A DNA stretch of 64,000 nucleotides from an uncultured Acidimicrobiia bacterium. Its GTDB lineage: Bacteria; Actinomycetota; Acidimicrobiia; Spongiisociales; Spongiisociaceae. The stretch spans positions 2,330,548-2,394,547 of the forward strand of contig OY282370.1 in assembly GCA_958295745.1 (NCBI GenBank), in the 5' to 3' direction. This document shows, piece after piece, positions 44,969-54,547 of this stretch (its first letter is position 1; the number at the start of each line of letters is the position of its first letter). The notes beneath the pieces are model-generated. The model saw only the letters and a program-made list of their open reading frames with translations, was not told the DNA's origin and did not search any database. The translations under genes and the position numbers were made by a program.

Positions 44969-46366
44969 TCAGACAGGGAGGGTGAATCCGACCCGGGCGC
45001 CACCGTCCGGGTGGTTGGCGGCGTGCACCCGCCCGCCGTGGCTGTCGACTATCTCCTTGACGATGGACAGGCCCAGCCCCGATCCCGGCCTCGAGCGGGC
45101 CTCGGTAGCCCGGTAGAACCGGTCGAAGACGTAGGGCAGGTCGTCGTCGGGGATGCCGGGTCCGCGATCCCGAACCTCCACCTCCCCGCCCGCCAGGACG
45201 ATCTCCACCGGTTGGTCCTGCGGCCCCCATTTCAGGGCGTTGTCCACCAGGTTGTCGACCGCCCGCTGGATCGCCCCCGGCCTGGCCTCCAAGGACGCGC
45301 CTTCCCCGGTCACCCGGATCGTCCGCTGGGAGCGGCGGGAGGCCCGCTCCGCCGCCGCCCGGGCGACCTCCCCCAGGTCCACGGTTCGGAGCGGTTCGTC
45401 CGATGTCTGCCTGGATTGTTCGGAAGCCAGATCCACCAGCTCGATCACGAGGGTGGTCAGCTCCTTGAACTCGTGGTGGACGTCGGACAGCAATCGGCGC
45501 CGCTCCTCCGGTTCCAGCTCCTCGGCTCGCTCCAGCACCTCGATATTGGTGCGCAGGCTGGCCAGAGGGGTTCTCAGCTCGTGGCTGGCATTCTGGATCA
45601 GGCGGCGCTGCTGGTCGCGCGAGTCGCGCAGGGCCGAGATCATGCTGTTGAAGCTGTCGGCGAGGCGGCCCACTTCCCCCGCCGCTCCCGTGTCGATCGG
45701 TTCGAGCAGCTCCCGGGTCTTGGCCACCTCGGCGGCCGCCTCGGTGAGGATCTCCACCGGCCGGGTCACCCGGCGGGCCGCTAACCACCCCCCGCCGCCC
45801 GCCGCAACCGCCGCCAGCACGCCGATCAGGAGGAAGCGGATGCCGAGGACCGCAAGGACCTCCTCCTGCTCGTCGACGTTCCGGGCGATCTGGACCACCG
45901 AGTTCTTGGTAACCCAGACGGTCAGCATCCGGTAGGAGACATCGTCGATGAAGACCGTGTCGAAACGCTCCTTGCGCGGGAAGCCGTCGGGGTCGAGAAC
46001 GGGCAGGTGCGGCGACCTGCCCATGAACAGCAGAGGCCGCCCCGAGCCGAGGTCCGACCATTGGAACACAGAGTCGGTCTTGAACAGGGCCTCCCAATGA
46101 TCCCCATGCCGCATGAGCTTCTCCGCCGCCTCCTGGTTCACCTTCGTTCCCCGTACCCCGAACTCCACCGGCTCTCCGGTCTCGATGAGCTCCAGCACCT
46201 CCCCGAACGGGAAGGAGAGGGCGGTCACGGCCCGTTCTGCGAGGAAGGAATCGACTTCGGAGTAGAGCGCCCGGTTAGCGGTCACGAAGGCGGCCGAGGA
46301 CACCAGAAGGGTTGCCAGGATGGCGCCGCCGGCGAACAGGAGGGCGAAGCGCCACCGCAGGCTCAT
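44969..46366 (-). CDS. sensor histidine kinase
   Basis: A 465-aa membrane histidine kinase. Helix 1 ([20 protein letters not shown]), an extracytoplasmic sensor of about 120 residues, helix 2 ([20 protein letters not shown]), HAMP, HisKA ([13 protein letters not shown], phospho-His), then HATPase_c with N-box [13 protein letters not shown]1 [13 protein letters not shown]-box DRFYR and G2 GSGLGLSIV. It overlaps the response-regulator stop (ATGA), so the pair is co-translated. The layout resembles the MprB/TrcS type of actinobacteria; the signal is unknown. Confidence 0.94.
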   Translation of the reverse strand: MSLRWRFALLFAGGAILATLLVSSAAFVTANRALYSEVDSFLAERAVTALSFPFGEVLELIETGEPVEFGVRGTKVNQEAAEKLMRHGDHWEALFKTDSVFQWSDLGSGRPLLFMGRSPHLPVLDPDGFPRKERFDTVFIDDVSYRMLTVWVTKNSVVQIARNVDEQEEVLAVLGIRFLLIGVLAAVAAGGGGWLAARRVTRPVEILTEAAAEVAKTRELLEPIDTGAAGEVGRLADSFNSMISALRDSRDQQRRLIQNASHELRTPLASLRTNIEVLERAEELEPEERRRLLSDVHHEFKELTTLVIELVDLASEQSRQTSDEPLRTVDLGEVARAAAERASRRSQRTIRVTGEGASLEARPGAIQRAVDNLVDNALKWGPQDQPVEIVLAGGEVEVRDRGPGIPDDDLPYVFDRFYRATEARSRPGSGLGLSIVKEIVDSHGGRVHAANHPDGGARVGFTLPV

Positions 46367-47049
46367 CGGTCTCTCAGAACGTAGCCCACCCCCCGGACGG
46401 TGTGGATGAGGCGGGGTTCTCCCTCGCCCTCGATCTTTCGGCGCAGGTATCCGATGTACACGTCCAGGGAGTTGGAGGACGTCTCGAAGTAGATATCCCA
46501 GATCCGTTCGTAGATGAGGTCGCGTTCCAGAACGACCCCGGCGTTGGTCATCAGCAGCTCCAGCAGGTCGTATTCGGTCTTGGTCAGGTCGATCAACCGA
46601 TCGCCCCGGCGGGCCCGGCGGCTCTTGATGTCCAGTTCCAGATCCTGGTAACGCAGCACGTCGGCTAGTGCGGAGGGGTCGCTCCGCCGCAGCAGCGCCC
46701 GGATGCGGGCCAGCAGCTCGTCCAAGGCGAACGGTTTGGTGAGGTAGTCGTCGGCGCCCGCGTCCAGGCCGGCCACCCGGTCGCCCACCTCGTGGCGGGC
46801 GGTGAGCATCAGGATCGGGGTGCGGTCACCCCGGGAACGGAGGGCCCGGCAGACGTCGAGCCCGTTCACATAGGGCATGAGTATGTCGAGGACGATCACG
46901 TCGACCGGGCCCGCCCTGTCGAGGGCGCCGAGGGCCTCGGAACCGTCGGCGGCCAGGCTGGTCTCATAACCTTCCAGCCGCAGCGCCCGGTCGAGCGCCT
47001 CCCGCACCGCCCGGTCGTCTTCGGCTATCAGTATCCGTGTGCTCGGCAT
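46363..47049 (-). CDS. OmpR-family response regulator
   Basis: A 228-aa DNA-binding response regulator. The receiver domain has acidic residues EDD, the phospho-Asp in VIVLDILMP, the Thr in LMLTARHEV and the Lys in [12 protein letters not shown]. The winged-helix domain runs from about residue 135 ([41 protein letters not shown]). ATG 47049 is preceded by AGGAGGGG. It is first in the operon with the kinase; the regulon cannot be inferred from the window. Confidence 0.95.
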   Translation of the reverse strand: MPSTRILIAEDDRAVREALDRALRLEGYETSLAADGSEALGALDRAGPVDVIVLDILMPYVNGLDVCRALRSRGDRTPILMLTARHEVGDRVAGLDAGADDYLTKPFALDELLARIRALLRRSDPSALADVLRYQDLELDIKSRRARRGDRLIDLTKTEYDLLELLMTNAGVVLERDLIYERIWDIYFETSSNSLDVYIGYLRRKIEGEGEPRLIHTVRGVGYVLRDR

Positions 47050-48010
47050 GATCCCCCTCCTAGGGCGGGTTCTCCGGCACCAGGTTATAGAACCCGGCTA
47101 AGAACAGGCTAAGAGGTGCGCGGACAGGCCGACCGCGACCGCCCCTGTTCGTAAACGCCGTTCAGGATCCGGTTAGGAACCCCTGGCTACAGATGTGGTC
47201 TCATCAACCGCCGCAAGCAGTGTATCCCCAGGTGAGCACCTATCCGCGCACCTCTCAAAGAACTCGCTTCTCCGGCAAACGGTGCAGCGCGAAGGGTTGC
47301 CCCGCCGGGCCGCCCCGCCTTCTGCCGCGACCTCCTTCGGGAAGGGAAACGCGAAACATAGGGGTTGACTCTTCCTCGGAAATGGGAGATGCTGTTGGGG
47401 TAGGAAGGAATCCACCGCCTCGGTCCGGACGGCGGTGGATGAATGTCGGAAGCCTCGTCCGACGCCCGGCCCTCTGCAGGGGGGGTAACGGAACGGAAGG
47501 CGAGCAGTAGCCCGAATCCGAATGAGAACTTCGGACCGGGGATGGGATTCACGCGCCCGTGCCCCCGGTCTTGGCGCAGAGCGGAGGAGGCGGGGGTGGG
47601 ACCCAATGGGGGCCGGGCCGGGGCGGGCCGTTTTTCGCGTTCTTTCGGCTTTTCGGTGCCCTGTGGACCCTCGATTTTCCATAGCCGGTAGTAGGCCGGG
47701 GGCGGCGGCGATGCGTGCGGTCGGCCTGCCGACATGGGAGACCGGCAACAAAGACGCCGTTGCCCGAGTCGGAGGAGTGTCCCGTCAGGTGAGGAAACAG
47801 CGCCCGCCTCTATGGGGAACAGAAAGTGCAGGCAGAGCGTCGGTCGCTTCCGGCGCACGGCAACCTCGGTATACGCAATCCAAGGCCGAAACCCCTCTGA
47901 GCCGATCAGGGTCGGCCCGCGGGGCGGCTGCAGTTTCGGGTGCTTCCCTGGCTAGGCTGGGCGCTCTGACGACCTGATACAGCTACCCCGATACGGAGCG
48001 TGAGATACCG
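47050..48010. other. ~960-bp gene-poor region with one long hairpin
   Basis: No open frame here has family motifs or a convincing ribosome-binding site; composition varies and several long shadows have opposite-strand bias. A 10-bp stem (ATCCACCGCC / GGCGGTGGAT) with an 11-base loop lies at 47410-47440, without a T tail. The regulator's promoter should be near 47060-47160, where GGTTATAGAACCCGGCTAAG and AACAGGCTAAG occur. A structured RNA cannot be excluded. Confidence 0.4.
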
Positions 48011-49390
48011 GTGTATGACGTGGTAATCATCGGCGGAGGCCCCGGCGGCTACGGCGCCGCCCTCTACGCCGCCAACTTCGATCTCTCGGTTGCCTTGGTG
48101 GAGCGGGACACCGTGGGCGGCACCTGCCTCCTGCGGGGGTGCATCCCCGCCAAGAGCTGGCTCCAGGCCGCCGAGGTGTACTCGACGGTTCGCTCGGCCG
48201 GTGAGTTCGGGGTGGTCACCTCCGATCCGAGCTTCGTATGGCCCACCGCCCTGGCCCGCAAGGATCGGATCGTCAAGGGCCTGGTGCGGGGCCTTTCCGG
48301 GCTCCTGAAGCAGCGCAAGGTCGAGGTGGTGCGGGGTCACGGCCGCCTGTCGGGCCCGGGCAGGGTGGAGGTCGAAGGCCCGGACGGCGCCCGCCTGCTG
48401 AAAGGTCGCAACGTGCTGCTCGCCACCGGATCCGCACCGGCCGGGCTTCCGGGGTTTCCCTACGACGGGGAGCGGATCGTCAGTTCCGACCACGCCCTCG
48501 ATTGGCCCGAGCGCCCCGAGCGGGTGGGGATCATAGGAGGCGGCATAGTCGGATGCGAGTTCGCCAGCCTGCTGGCCGACGTCGGCAGCGAGGTGGTGGT
48601 CTTCGAGATGATGGACCAGATCCTGCCGGGGTTCGAGCCCGGGGCCGCCCGGGATCTCCAAAAACAGCTGGAACGCCGAGGAGTGAGCTTCTTGCTCGGC
48701 GCCGGAGCGAAGATCGGCCGGTGGGGGCGCCGGATCACCCTGGCGGCGTCCGGCGAGTCGGCGGCGGGCGGGGTCGAGGTGGACACCGTCCTGGTGGCGG
48801 TGGGGCGCAGCCCCGCCACCTCCGACCTGGGGCTGGACACCGTACGGGTGGAGACCGACCGGGGCTTCGTCTCGGCCGACCCGGCCACCATGCAGACCGC
48901 CGAGCCCGGGGTGTTCGCGGTGGGGGACATAGTGGCCGGAACTCCCGGCCTGGCCCACGCGGCCTTCGCCGAGGCCATCGCGGCGATGACCTTCATCGCC
49001 TCCGGCCGGCCCGCCCCGGTCGACTACCGGGCCGTACCCAGCGTGGTGTACACCCACCCGGAGGTGGCCTCCGTAGGGTTGACAGAGGCCCGGGCCGCGG
49101 CGGCCGGCCTCGAGGTGGAGATACACGACCATTCCTTCATGGGGGTGGGCCGGGCCCGGATCATCGGCCGCACCCAGGGCTTCGTCAGGATCCTCAACGA
49201 GCCGGGCGGTCCTATCGTGGGCGCTACGGTGGTAGGACCGCAGGCCGGAGAGATGATCCACGAGCTGATGTACATGGTGGGCTGGGAGGCGTTGCCGGAG
49301 GAGGCGGCGGCGTTCGTCCACGCCCATCCCACCTTGAGCGAAGCGGTGGGGGAGGGTTTGATGACCGCGGCCCGCCGCCCCCTCCACTGA
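48011..49390 (+). CDS. lpdA: dihydrolipoyl dehydrogenase (E3)
   Basis: An FAD flavoprotein that reoxidises dihydrolipoamide in 2-oxoacid dehydrogenase complexes and glycine cleavage. The 459-aa protein has FAD binding GGGPGGYGAALYA, the redox disulfide GGTCLLRGCIPAK, NAD binding IGGGIVGCEFASLLAD, FAVGDIVAGTPGLAHAA, and the C-terminal HAHPTLSEAVGEGL with the catalytic His-Glu pair (HPT...E). GTG 48011 encodes MYDVVIIGGGPGG. It starts an E3-E2-LipBA gene set devoted to lipoylated complexes. Confidence 0.94.
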   Translation: MYDVVIIGGGPGGYGAALYAANFDLSVALVERDTVGGTCLLRGCIPAKSWLQAAEVYSTVRSAGEFGVVTSDPSFVWPTALARKDRIVKGLVRGLSGLLKQRKVEVVRGHGRLSGPGRVEVEGPDGARLLKGRNVLLATGSAPAGLPGFPYDGERIVSSDHALDWPERPERVGIIGGGIVGCEFASLLADVGSEVVVFEMMDQILPGFEPGAARDLQKQLERRGVSFLLGAGAKIGRWGRRITLAASGESAAGGVEVDTVLVAVGRSPATSDLGLDTVRVETDRGFVSADPATMQTAEPGVFAVGDIVAGTPGLAHAAFAEAIAAMTFIASGRPAPVDYRAVPSVVYTHPEVASVGLTEARAAAAGLEVEIHDHSFMGVGRARIIGRTQGFVRILNEPGGPIVGATVVGPQAGEMIHELMYMVGWEALPEEAAAFVHAHPTLSEAVGEGLMTAARRPLH

Positions 49391-49436
49391 GCCGGACAAG
49401 ACAGGGATGAGATAGACCTTGGGAGAGGTGTGAACG

Positions 49437-50828
49437 ATGTCGACCACAGTCTCGATGCCGCAGTTGGGTGAGACCGTCACCGAGGGGACCGTGCTCCGCT
49501 GGATGAAGCGGGTGGGGGACTCGATCGCCTTGGACGAGCCGCTCGTCGAGATATCCACCGACAAGGTGGACACGGAGATCCCCTCGCCGATCGCGGGGGT
49601 GGTGGCCGAGATACTGGTGGAGGAAGGCGCCGCGATCGAGGTGGGGACCGCAATGGTGGTCATCGCCGGGGAGGGCGAGGAAACCCCGCGAGCAGGAGGC
49701 GGATCCCCGAAGACAGCACCCGATGCGGTTTCCAAGACCGAGCCGGAGACCGCACCGGAGGCGCCGCCCGCCGCCCTTCCCGCAGAACCCTCCGGCCCGC
49801 CCCCCGCCCCCGCCGCGGCGGCCGGATCGGAGTCCGGCGCCGGTGCCCGACGGTTTCTCTCCCCGGTGGTGCGCCGGTTGGCCCGCGAGCACGGCATCGA
49901 CCCTGCCGCCGTCGAGGGAACCGGACGGGACGGCCGGGTGACCCGCAACGACCTGCTCGCATACATAGACCGCATGGAGGTCCGGCCGCCTGCCGAGGCG
50001 CCCGCCCCCGCCCCGTCTCCGGTGCCCCCGTCTCCGGCGCCTCCGCCTCCCGCCGCGACACCGGTCGTGCGTACCCCGGCCGCCGAACCCCCCGCCGCGA
50101 TCCGCGAGGAGGACGAAACCCGCAAGCTGAGCCGTCTGCGGGTCCGCATCGCCGCCAACATGGTCAAGTCGCTCCAGACCGCCGCCCACGTGTGGACCTC
50201 GATGGAGGTGGACTACCTGGCTGTGGAGCAGGTGCGCCAAGCCCACCGCCGGGCTTTCAAGGAAAGGGAAGGGTTCTCCCTCACCTACCTGCCCTTCATC
50301 GCCCGGGCCGTGATGGACGCCCTCCGGGAGTTCCCGGTGGTCAACAGCACCTTCGACCTCGAAGGGAAGACCGCCACCTACCGGCGGGACATCGACCTGG
50401 GGATCGCCGTCGACCTGAACCAGGACGGCTTGGTGGTGGCCACCGTCAAGAACGCCGACGACTACACCCTGCGGGGTCTGGCCCGCAAGATCCGGGACGT
50501 GGCCGACCGGGCCAGGGCCGCCAAGCTGGGTCCGGACGACGTTTCGGCGAGCACCTTCACGATCACCAACCCCGGACCCTACGGCTCGTTCATGTCCGCC
50601 CCGGTCATCAACGTCCCGAATGTGGCGATCCTCTCCACGGACACCGTGGCCAAGCGGCCCAAGGTGGTAACCACCCCCGACGGCCAGGACGCCATCGCCA
50701 TCCGGCCCCTCGGCTATCTGGGGTTGTCCTGGGACCATCGGGCCTTCGACGGTTCCACCGCGGTTCTGTTCCTCCGCCGGATTAAGGACAACCTGGAGAC
50801 GTGGGATTGGGAACAGCACCTGATCTGA
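49437..50828 (+). CDS. 2-oxoacid dehydrogenase E2 (dihydrolipoyl acyltransferase)
   Basis: A 463-aa E2 with one lipoyl domain (lipoylated Lys in DKVDTEIPSPIAG), an Ala/Pro linker, an E3-binding domain (SPVVRRLAREHGIDPAAVEG, then TGRDGRVTRNDL), a second Pro-rich linker, and the catalytic domain with SWDHRAFDGSTA (His and Asp active site). Family motifs do not securely separate succinyl- from acetyl- or branched-chain specificity. A sucB role is possible because actinobacteria often place sucB next to lipB-lipA. No E1 genes lie in the window. Confidence 0.9.
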   Translation: MSTTVSMPQLGETVTEGTVLRWMKRVGDSIALDEPLVEISTDKVDTEIPSPIAGVVAEILVEEGAAIEVGTAMVVIAGEGEETPRAGGGSPKTAPDAVSKTEPETAPEAPPAALPAEPSGPPPAPAAAAGSESGAGARRFLSPVVRRLAREHGIDPAAVEGTGRDGRVTRNDLLAYIDRMEVRPPAEAPAPAPSPVPPSPAPPPPAATPVVRTPAAEPPAAIREEDETRKLSRLRVRIAANMVKSLQTAAHVWTSMEVDYLAVEQVRQAHRRAFKEREGFSLTYLPFIARAVMDALREFPVVNSTFDLEGKTATYRRDIDLGIAVDLNQDGLVVATVKNADDYTLRGLARKIRDVADRARAAKLGPDDVSASTFTITNPGPYGSFMSAPVINVPNVAILSTDTVAKRPKVVTTPDGQDAIAIRPLGYLGLSWDHRAFDGSTAVLFLRRIKDNLETWDWEQHLI

Positions 50829-50914
50829 ACCATCCCGGCAACCCGAACGGCCCGCGCCGGCCGCCCGGCCTGAACGGTTCCCGCCCCGGCGGAGCGGCCG
50901 GGCCGCACACCGGT

Positions 50915-52579
50915 GTGGCGGCCGAGACCTCCCTGCTCCGCACCAGGTGGCTGGGGCGGCTCGCCTACGAGGAAGCCTGGGACCTCCAGAGGGCTTTCTG
51001 GGAGGGCCGCCGCGACGGCAGGGCGGACGCCGACTACCTCCTGTTGCAGGAACACCCCCACGTCTACACGTTGGGCCGCAACGGCGACCCCGCCAACCTG
51101 TTGGTCTCCGGCGACCGCTTGGCCGAGGTGGGCGCCGGCCTGTTCGACATCGACCGCGGGGGTGACATCACCTATCACGGGCCGGGCCAGCTGGTCGGCT
51201 ACCCGATCCTGCTCCTGGCGGGCATCCGACAGACCCTTCCCTACGTGCGGGCGGTGGAGGAGGTGCTGATCCGCACTCTGGCCGACTTCGGGGCGGCGGC
51301 CTGGCGGGAGGAAGGTTTCACCGGTGTGTGGACCGGGCGGGGCAAGGCGGCGGCCATCGGGGTGCGGGTGTCCCGCCGGGTGACCATGCACGGGTTTGCC
51401 CTGAACGTAGACCCCGACATGTCCTACTTCTCCTATATGAACCCCTGCGGCATCACCGACCGCCCGGTCACCTCGCTGTCCGAGCTGACCGGACGTCCGG
51501 TCTCCATCGAAGAGGCGGTCGAGGCGCTGGCGCCGAGGTTCGAGGAGGTGTTCGGATACGCCCGCAACGAGATGCAGACGGGGGCTTTCACCCGAGGCCA
51601 GGGGAGGCCCCGCTCCTACGAGGTGGACCGGTTGCTCCAGGCCGGAACCTTCTCTCCCCGCGGCCGCTCGGCGGTCCCCGTAACAATCGGAAAGCGGCTG
51701 GAAGGCGAGCCTCCCCGCCCGCCGTGGATGAAGGTCACCGCCCATCTCGGGGACGAGTACCGCCGTCTGGTCTCCCTGATGCGGGAGCTCGATCTGCACA
51801 CGGTGTGCGAGGAGGCGGGGTGCCCCAACATATACGAATGCTGGGGCCAGGGAACCGCCACCATGATGATCCTCGGCGATACCTGCACCCGGGCCTGCGG
51901 CTTCTGCAACGTAACCACCGGCCGGCCCCAAGGCCTCGACCTGCTCGAACCCTTCCGGGTGGCGGAGGCGGTAGCGGCGATGGGGCTGCGCCACGCGGTG
52001 ATCACCTCGGTCAACCGCGACGACCTCGACGACGGCGGCTCCGAAGTATTCGCTCGAACCGTCAGCGAGGTGCGCCGCCGGGTCCCCGACTGCGACGTGG
52101 AGGTGCTCATACCCGACTTCAAAGGGGTGAGGGCCGACCTGGAGCGGGTGCTGGAGGCGGGGCCGTCGGTGCTCAACCACAACACGGAGACCGTGCTGCG
52201 GCTGCAGCGGGAGGTGCGGACCGCGGCCAGTTATGGGCGCTCTTTGACGCTCCTGGCCCGGGCGAAATGGTACGACCCGGAAAGGGCGGTGAAGTCGGGC
52301 CTGATCGCCGGGATGGGGGAGACCCGCGAGGAGATGCTGGGGGCGCTGGCCGACCTACGGGCGGTTGGAGTGGACATAGTCACCATCGGCCAGTACCTGC
52401 GCCCCACCGTCCGCCACCGCCCCGTCCACCGATACGTGACACCCGAAGAGTTCGCCGAGTACGCCGACTACGGGCGCCGCCTAGGTCTGTCCCACGTGGA
52501 GTCCGGCCCCCTGGTGCGCTCCTCGTACCACGCCCGAGACTCCCTCGACGCGGCCACTGTAACTGCCGCCGCCGGGTAG
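50915..52579 (+). CDS. fused octanoyltransferase-lipoyl synthase (LipB-LipA)
   Basis: One continuous frame encodes both lipoate-synthesis enzymes. The LipB part (~residues 5-220) has RGGDITYHGPGQLVGYP, GKAAAIGVRV (Lys), HGFALNV and the acyl-thioester Cys in NPCGITDRPVTSL. The LipA part (from ~230) has the auxiliary cluster CEEAGCPNIYEC, the radical-SAM motif CTRACGFC and the late Ser in VRSSYHA. All catalytic residues of both enzymes are present. No stop or start separates the domains. I favour GTG 50915; an upstream GTG at 50801 overlaps the E2 gene and would add 38 Pro/Gly-rich residues. The enzyme would octanoylate then sulfurate E2, encoded just upstream. Confidence 0.88.
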   Translation: MAAETSLLRTRWLGRLAYEEAWDLQRAFWEGRRDGRADADYLLLQEHPHVYTLGRNGDPANLLVSGDRLAEVGAGLFDIDRGGDITYHGPGQLVGYPILLLAGIRQTLPYVRAVEEVLIRTLADFGAAAWREEGFTGVWTGRGKAAAIGVRVSRRVTMHGFALNVDPDMSYFSYMNPCGITDRPVTSLSELTGRPVSIEEAVEALAPRFEEVFGYARNEMQTGAFTRGQGRPRSYEVDRLLQAGTFSPRGRSAVPVTIGKRLEGEPPRPPWMKVTAHLGDEYRRLVSLMRELDLHTVCEEAGCPNIYECWGQGTATMMILGDTCTRACGFCNVTTGRPQGLDLLEPFRVAEAVAAMGLRHAVITSVNRDDLDDGGSEVFARTVSEVRRRVPDCDVEVLIPDFKGVRADLERVLEAGPSVLNHNTETVLRLQREVRTAASYGRSLTLLARAKWYDPERAVKSGLIAGMGETREEMLGALADLRAVGVDIVTIGQYLRPTVRHRPVHRYVTPEEFAEYADYGRRLGLSHVESGPLVRSSYHARDSLDAATVTAAAG

Positions 52580-52702
52580 TGGTAACAAGCCGCTGACCCG
52601 CGACTCAAGGGCCTATTCTCCTCATATTTTTTTCGTTGCTAAACTATATCTGGACGAGTGTTATTATATGCAAATATCGGGTTTATAATACTCGACAGTA
52701 AG

Positions 52703-52722
52703 AGCCGTATCCATATACGGCT
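52703..52722 (+). other. 8-bp hairpin in AT-rich islet
   Basis: AGCCGTAT, loop CCAT, ATACGGCT: a perfect stem in the ~380-bp AT-rich stretch between lipBA and the CitE-like gene, 55 bases upstream of the small ORF at 52778. It has no T tail. It may be part of an untranslated leader. Confidence 0.5.
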
Positions 52723-52777
52723 AAAGGTATAGATTTTCTTTTGTAGGGTCAGTCTATAAGTTTTAGAAGGAGAAGAC

Positions 52778-52951
52778 ATGATGTTCTTTTACTACAGTGA
52801 AAAAAGAGGTAACCAAAACCCTGAATCCCGTTATAGAAAAACAATTATATTCGTTACAGGGAAAAAGTTCATATATATCATTGGCTTATGTATCTTGGTA
52901 ATTAATTACATAAGAGAAAAGGTGGAGGATATCCATAGAATCTTATTCTAA
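52778..52951 (+). CDS. 57-aa membrane protein in an AT-rich islet
   Basis: MMFFYYSEKRGNQNPESRYR, then KTIIFVTGKK and a transmembrane helix (FIYIIGLCILVINYI) followed by REKVEDIHRILF. A strong ribosome-binding site (AGAAGGAGAAG) stands seven bases upstream. The ORF and its surroundings (about 52615-52960) are far richer in A/T than anything nearby and use codons (ATA, TTA, AGA) rare in the rest of the window, so it was probably acquired from a low-GC source. It overlaps the 3' end of the convergent CitE-like gene by nine bases. No family recognised; small size, helix and charged ends would also fit a type I toxin-like or phage peptide. Confidence 0.55.
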   Translation: MMFFYYSEKRGNQNPESRYRKTIIFVTGKKFIYIIGLCILVINYIREKVEDIHRILF

Positions 52952-53872
52952 AGTATGTGACACCCGGTCGGCGATCCTGAGCATGTTCTCGGCTAGGCGG
53001 GCGGAGGCGGCGTCTATCATCTTTCCCTGGTAGAGCGCCGCACCCCTGCCTTCGGCGGCGGCGGACTCCAAGGCGTCTAGCAGGCCCTTGGCGGCCGCCA
53101 CCTCCTCGGGGGTGGGGGAGAAGACCCGGTTGGCCAGAGGAACCTGGCGGGGATGGATGGCCCACTTGCCCTCATATCCCAAGCCCGCCGCCCGTCGGGC
53201 CGCCGCCAGGTAACCCTCGTCGTCCCCGAAATCGTCGTATGCGGAGTCGATGGGCCGCAGCCCGTAGGCCCGGGCCGCCACCGCGATCATGGTTTGGACG
53301 GTGTGCCAGCGGTCTCCGGTTCCCGCGCTGTCCCCGATGGCGAGGGTGCGGGCGCCCATGCTCGCCCCGAAGTCCCCGGCGCCGAAGTGGAGCGCCTCCA
53401 GGCGGGGATGGGCGGAGGCGATGTCGTTGACGCAGGCCAGCCCTCTGGCGGTCTCGATCAGCACTTCCAGGCCGATGGGGGCCGATATCCCGTGGGCCGC
53501 CTCGAGTTCGTCGAGCATCCCGGCGATGCGGATCACGTCCTGTGGGCCGTCCACCTTGGGGATCATCAGGGTGTCCACGCAGCTTCCGGCGCCGGCCACC
53601 ACCTCCCGGACGTCCCCCTCCATCCATGGGGTGTCCACGGCGTTGATCCGCACCGTGACCGACTGGCCGGCCCCCTTCCAGTCCACGCCCCGCAGCCCCT
53701 CCGCCACCAACGACCGAGCCGCCTCCTTTTCCTCGGGCGCCACCGCGTCCTCGAGGTCGAGCATCACGCGGTCGGCCCCGGAGCGGGCCGCCTTGGGGTA
53801 CATGTCGGGCCTGGATCCGGGAACCGACAACAACGATCTGTGTATGCCGCCGGGGGCGGACAAGTCATTCAT
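52943..53872 (-). CDS. HpcH/HpaI-type citrate lyase beta-like protein (malyl/citramalyl-CoA lyase family)
   Basis: A 309-aa TIM-barrel lyase probably cleaving a (hydroxy)acyl-CoA such as malyl- or citramalyl-CoA. Motifs: RSLLSVPGSRPDM, MLDLEDAVAPEEKEAAR (metal-binding Asp/Glu), TLMIPKVDGPQDV, VLIETARGLACVNDIA and KWAIHPRQVPLAN. I start at ATG 53872 (MNDLSAPGGIHRS); the frame is open to 54076 but the extra segment looks non-coding. The exact acyl-CoA cannot be told. Its last codons enter the AT-rich islet, so its C-terminus may have been replaced. Confidence 0.85.
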   Translation of the reverse strand: MNDLSAPGGIHRSLLSVPGSRPDMYPKAARSGADRVMLDLEDAVAPEEKEAARSLVAEGLRGVDWKGAGQSVTVRINAVDTPWMEGDVREVVAGAGSCVDTLMIPKVDGPQDVIRIAGMLDELEAAHGISAPIGLEVLIETARGLACVNDIASAHPRLEALHFGAGDFGASMGARTLAIGDSAGTGDRWHTVQTMIAVAARAYGLRPIDSAYDDFGDDEGYLAAARRAAGLGYEGKWAIHPRQVPLANRVFSPTPEEVAAAKGLLDALESAAAEGRGAALYQGKMIDAASARLAENMLRIADRVSHTLE

Positions 53873-54047
53873 CCACCCCAACATAGCCTGCGCCGCCGAC
53901 AGCCGCCTCCTTCCGCTTCCGCCCTCCCGCCCCTGCGGTTCCGAGTACGGGGGCCGAGCCGGGAAACCGGGCGCCGAATGGATAAATCGGCGGAGTGACA
54001 AATAAATCCTCACGCCTTCCTTGATGATCCAGGAGGGCGGCCGTAGA

Positions 54048-54389
54048 ATGGTGTGCATGGATACAACGACAATCACCTGGCTCGTGACAATCGGCCTCTT
54101 GGAGGCCTTCGCCCTCTCCTACCTGTGGATCACCAACCGACGGTTGGAAGCCATCGTCGAAGAGATGAGGGAAGGGTTCGCAGACGCCGACCGGCGCATC
54201 GAGGAGCTGAGCGCCGAAGTGGACGAGCGCCTCGAGGAATTGCAGGAGAAGCTCCGCGCCGCCAACCTCAGGCTCGACGAATCCATCATGGTCAACAGCA
54301 TCTTCGAGGACATCGACGCCCAGATCACCTGCCTCAGGACACCGGGGGGCACCCCCAGGAGGCGCCGCCGCAGCGATCACCGGCAGTAG
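54048..54389 (+). CDS. hypothetical membrane-anchored coiled-coil protein
   Basis: A ~113-aa protein: one N-terminal helix (TITWLVTIGLLEAFALSYLW) followed by a long heptad-rich, charged coiled coil (VEEMREGFADADRRIEELSA and EVDERLEELQEKLRAAN) and a basic tail. ATG 54048 is about 11 bases after GGAGGG; ATG 54057 is an alternative. It is divergent from the CitE-like gene and upstream of acs. No family name is justified. Confidence 0.65.
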   Translation: MVCMDTTTITWLVTIGLLEAFALSYLWITNRRLEAIVEEMREGFADADRRIEELSAEVDERLEELQEKLRAANLRLDESIMVNSIFEDIDAQITCLRTPGGTPRRRRRSDHRQ

Positions 54390-54547
54390 CTCCTCCGCCC
54401 GATCGCGGCGCTGGCCTCCGCCGATCCGGAGCTTTGCCCTTCCCTTCCGAGCCGCACCCGTTGCATGGCAGCCGCATACCGGACGGGGCGCGACCCGGCT
54501 CACGACGCGGTAGCCTCTCCTCTGGAGTCGACCCGAAGCGAGGAGAC

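Noticed and set aside
47187-47858. 223-aa minus-strand frame in the gene-poor region before lpdA
   Set aside because: No motif, no plausible ribosome-binding site, and overlapping frames on both strands are equally open; composition is like intergenic DNA.
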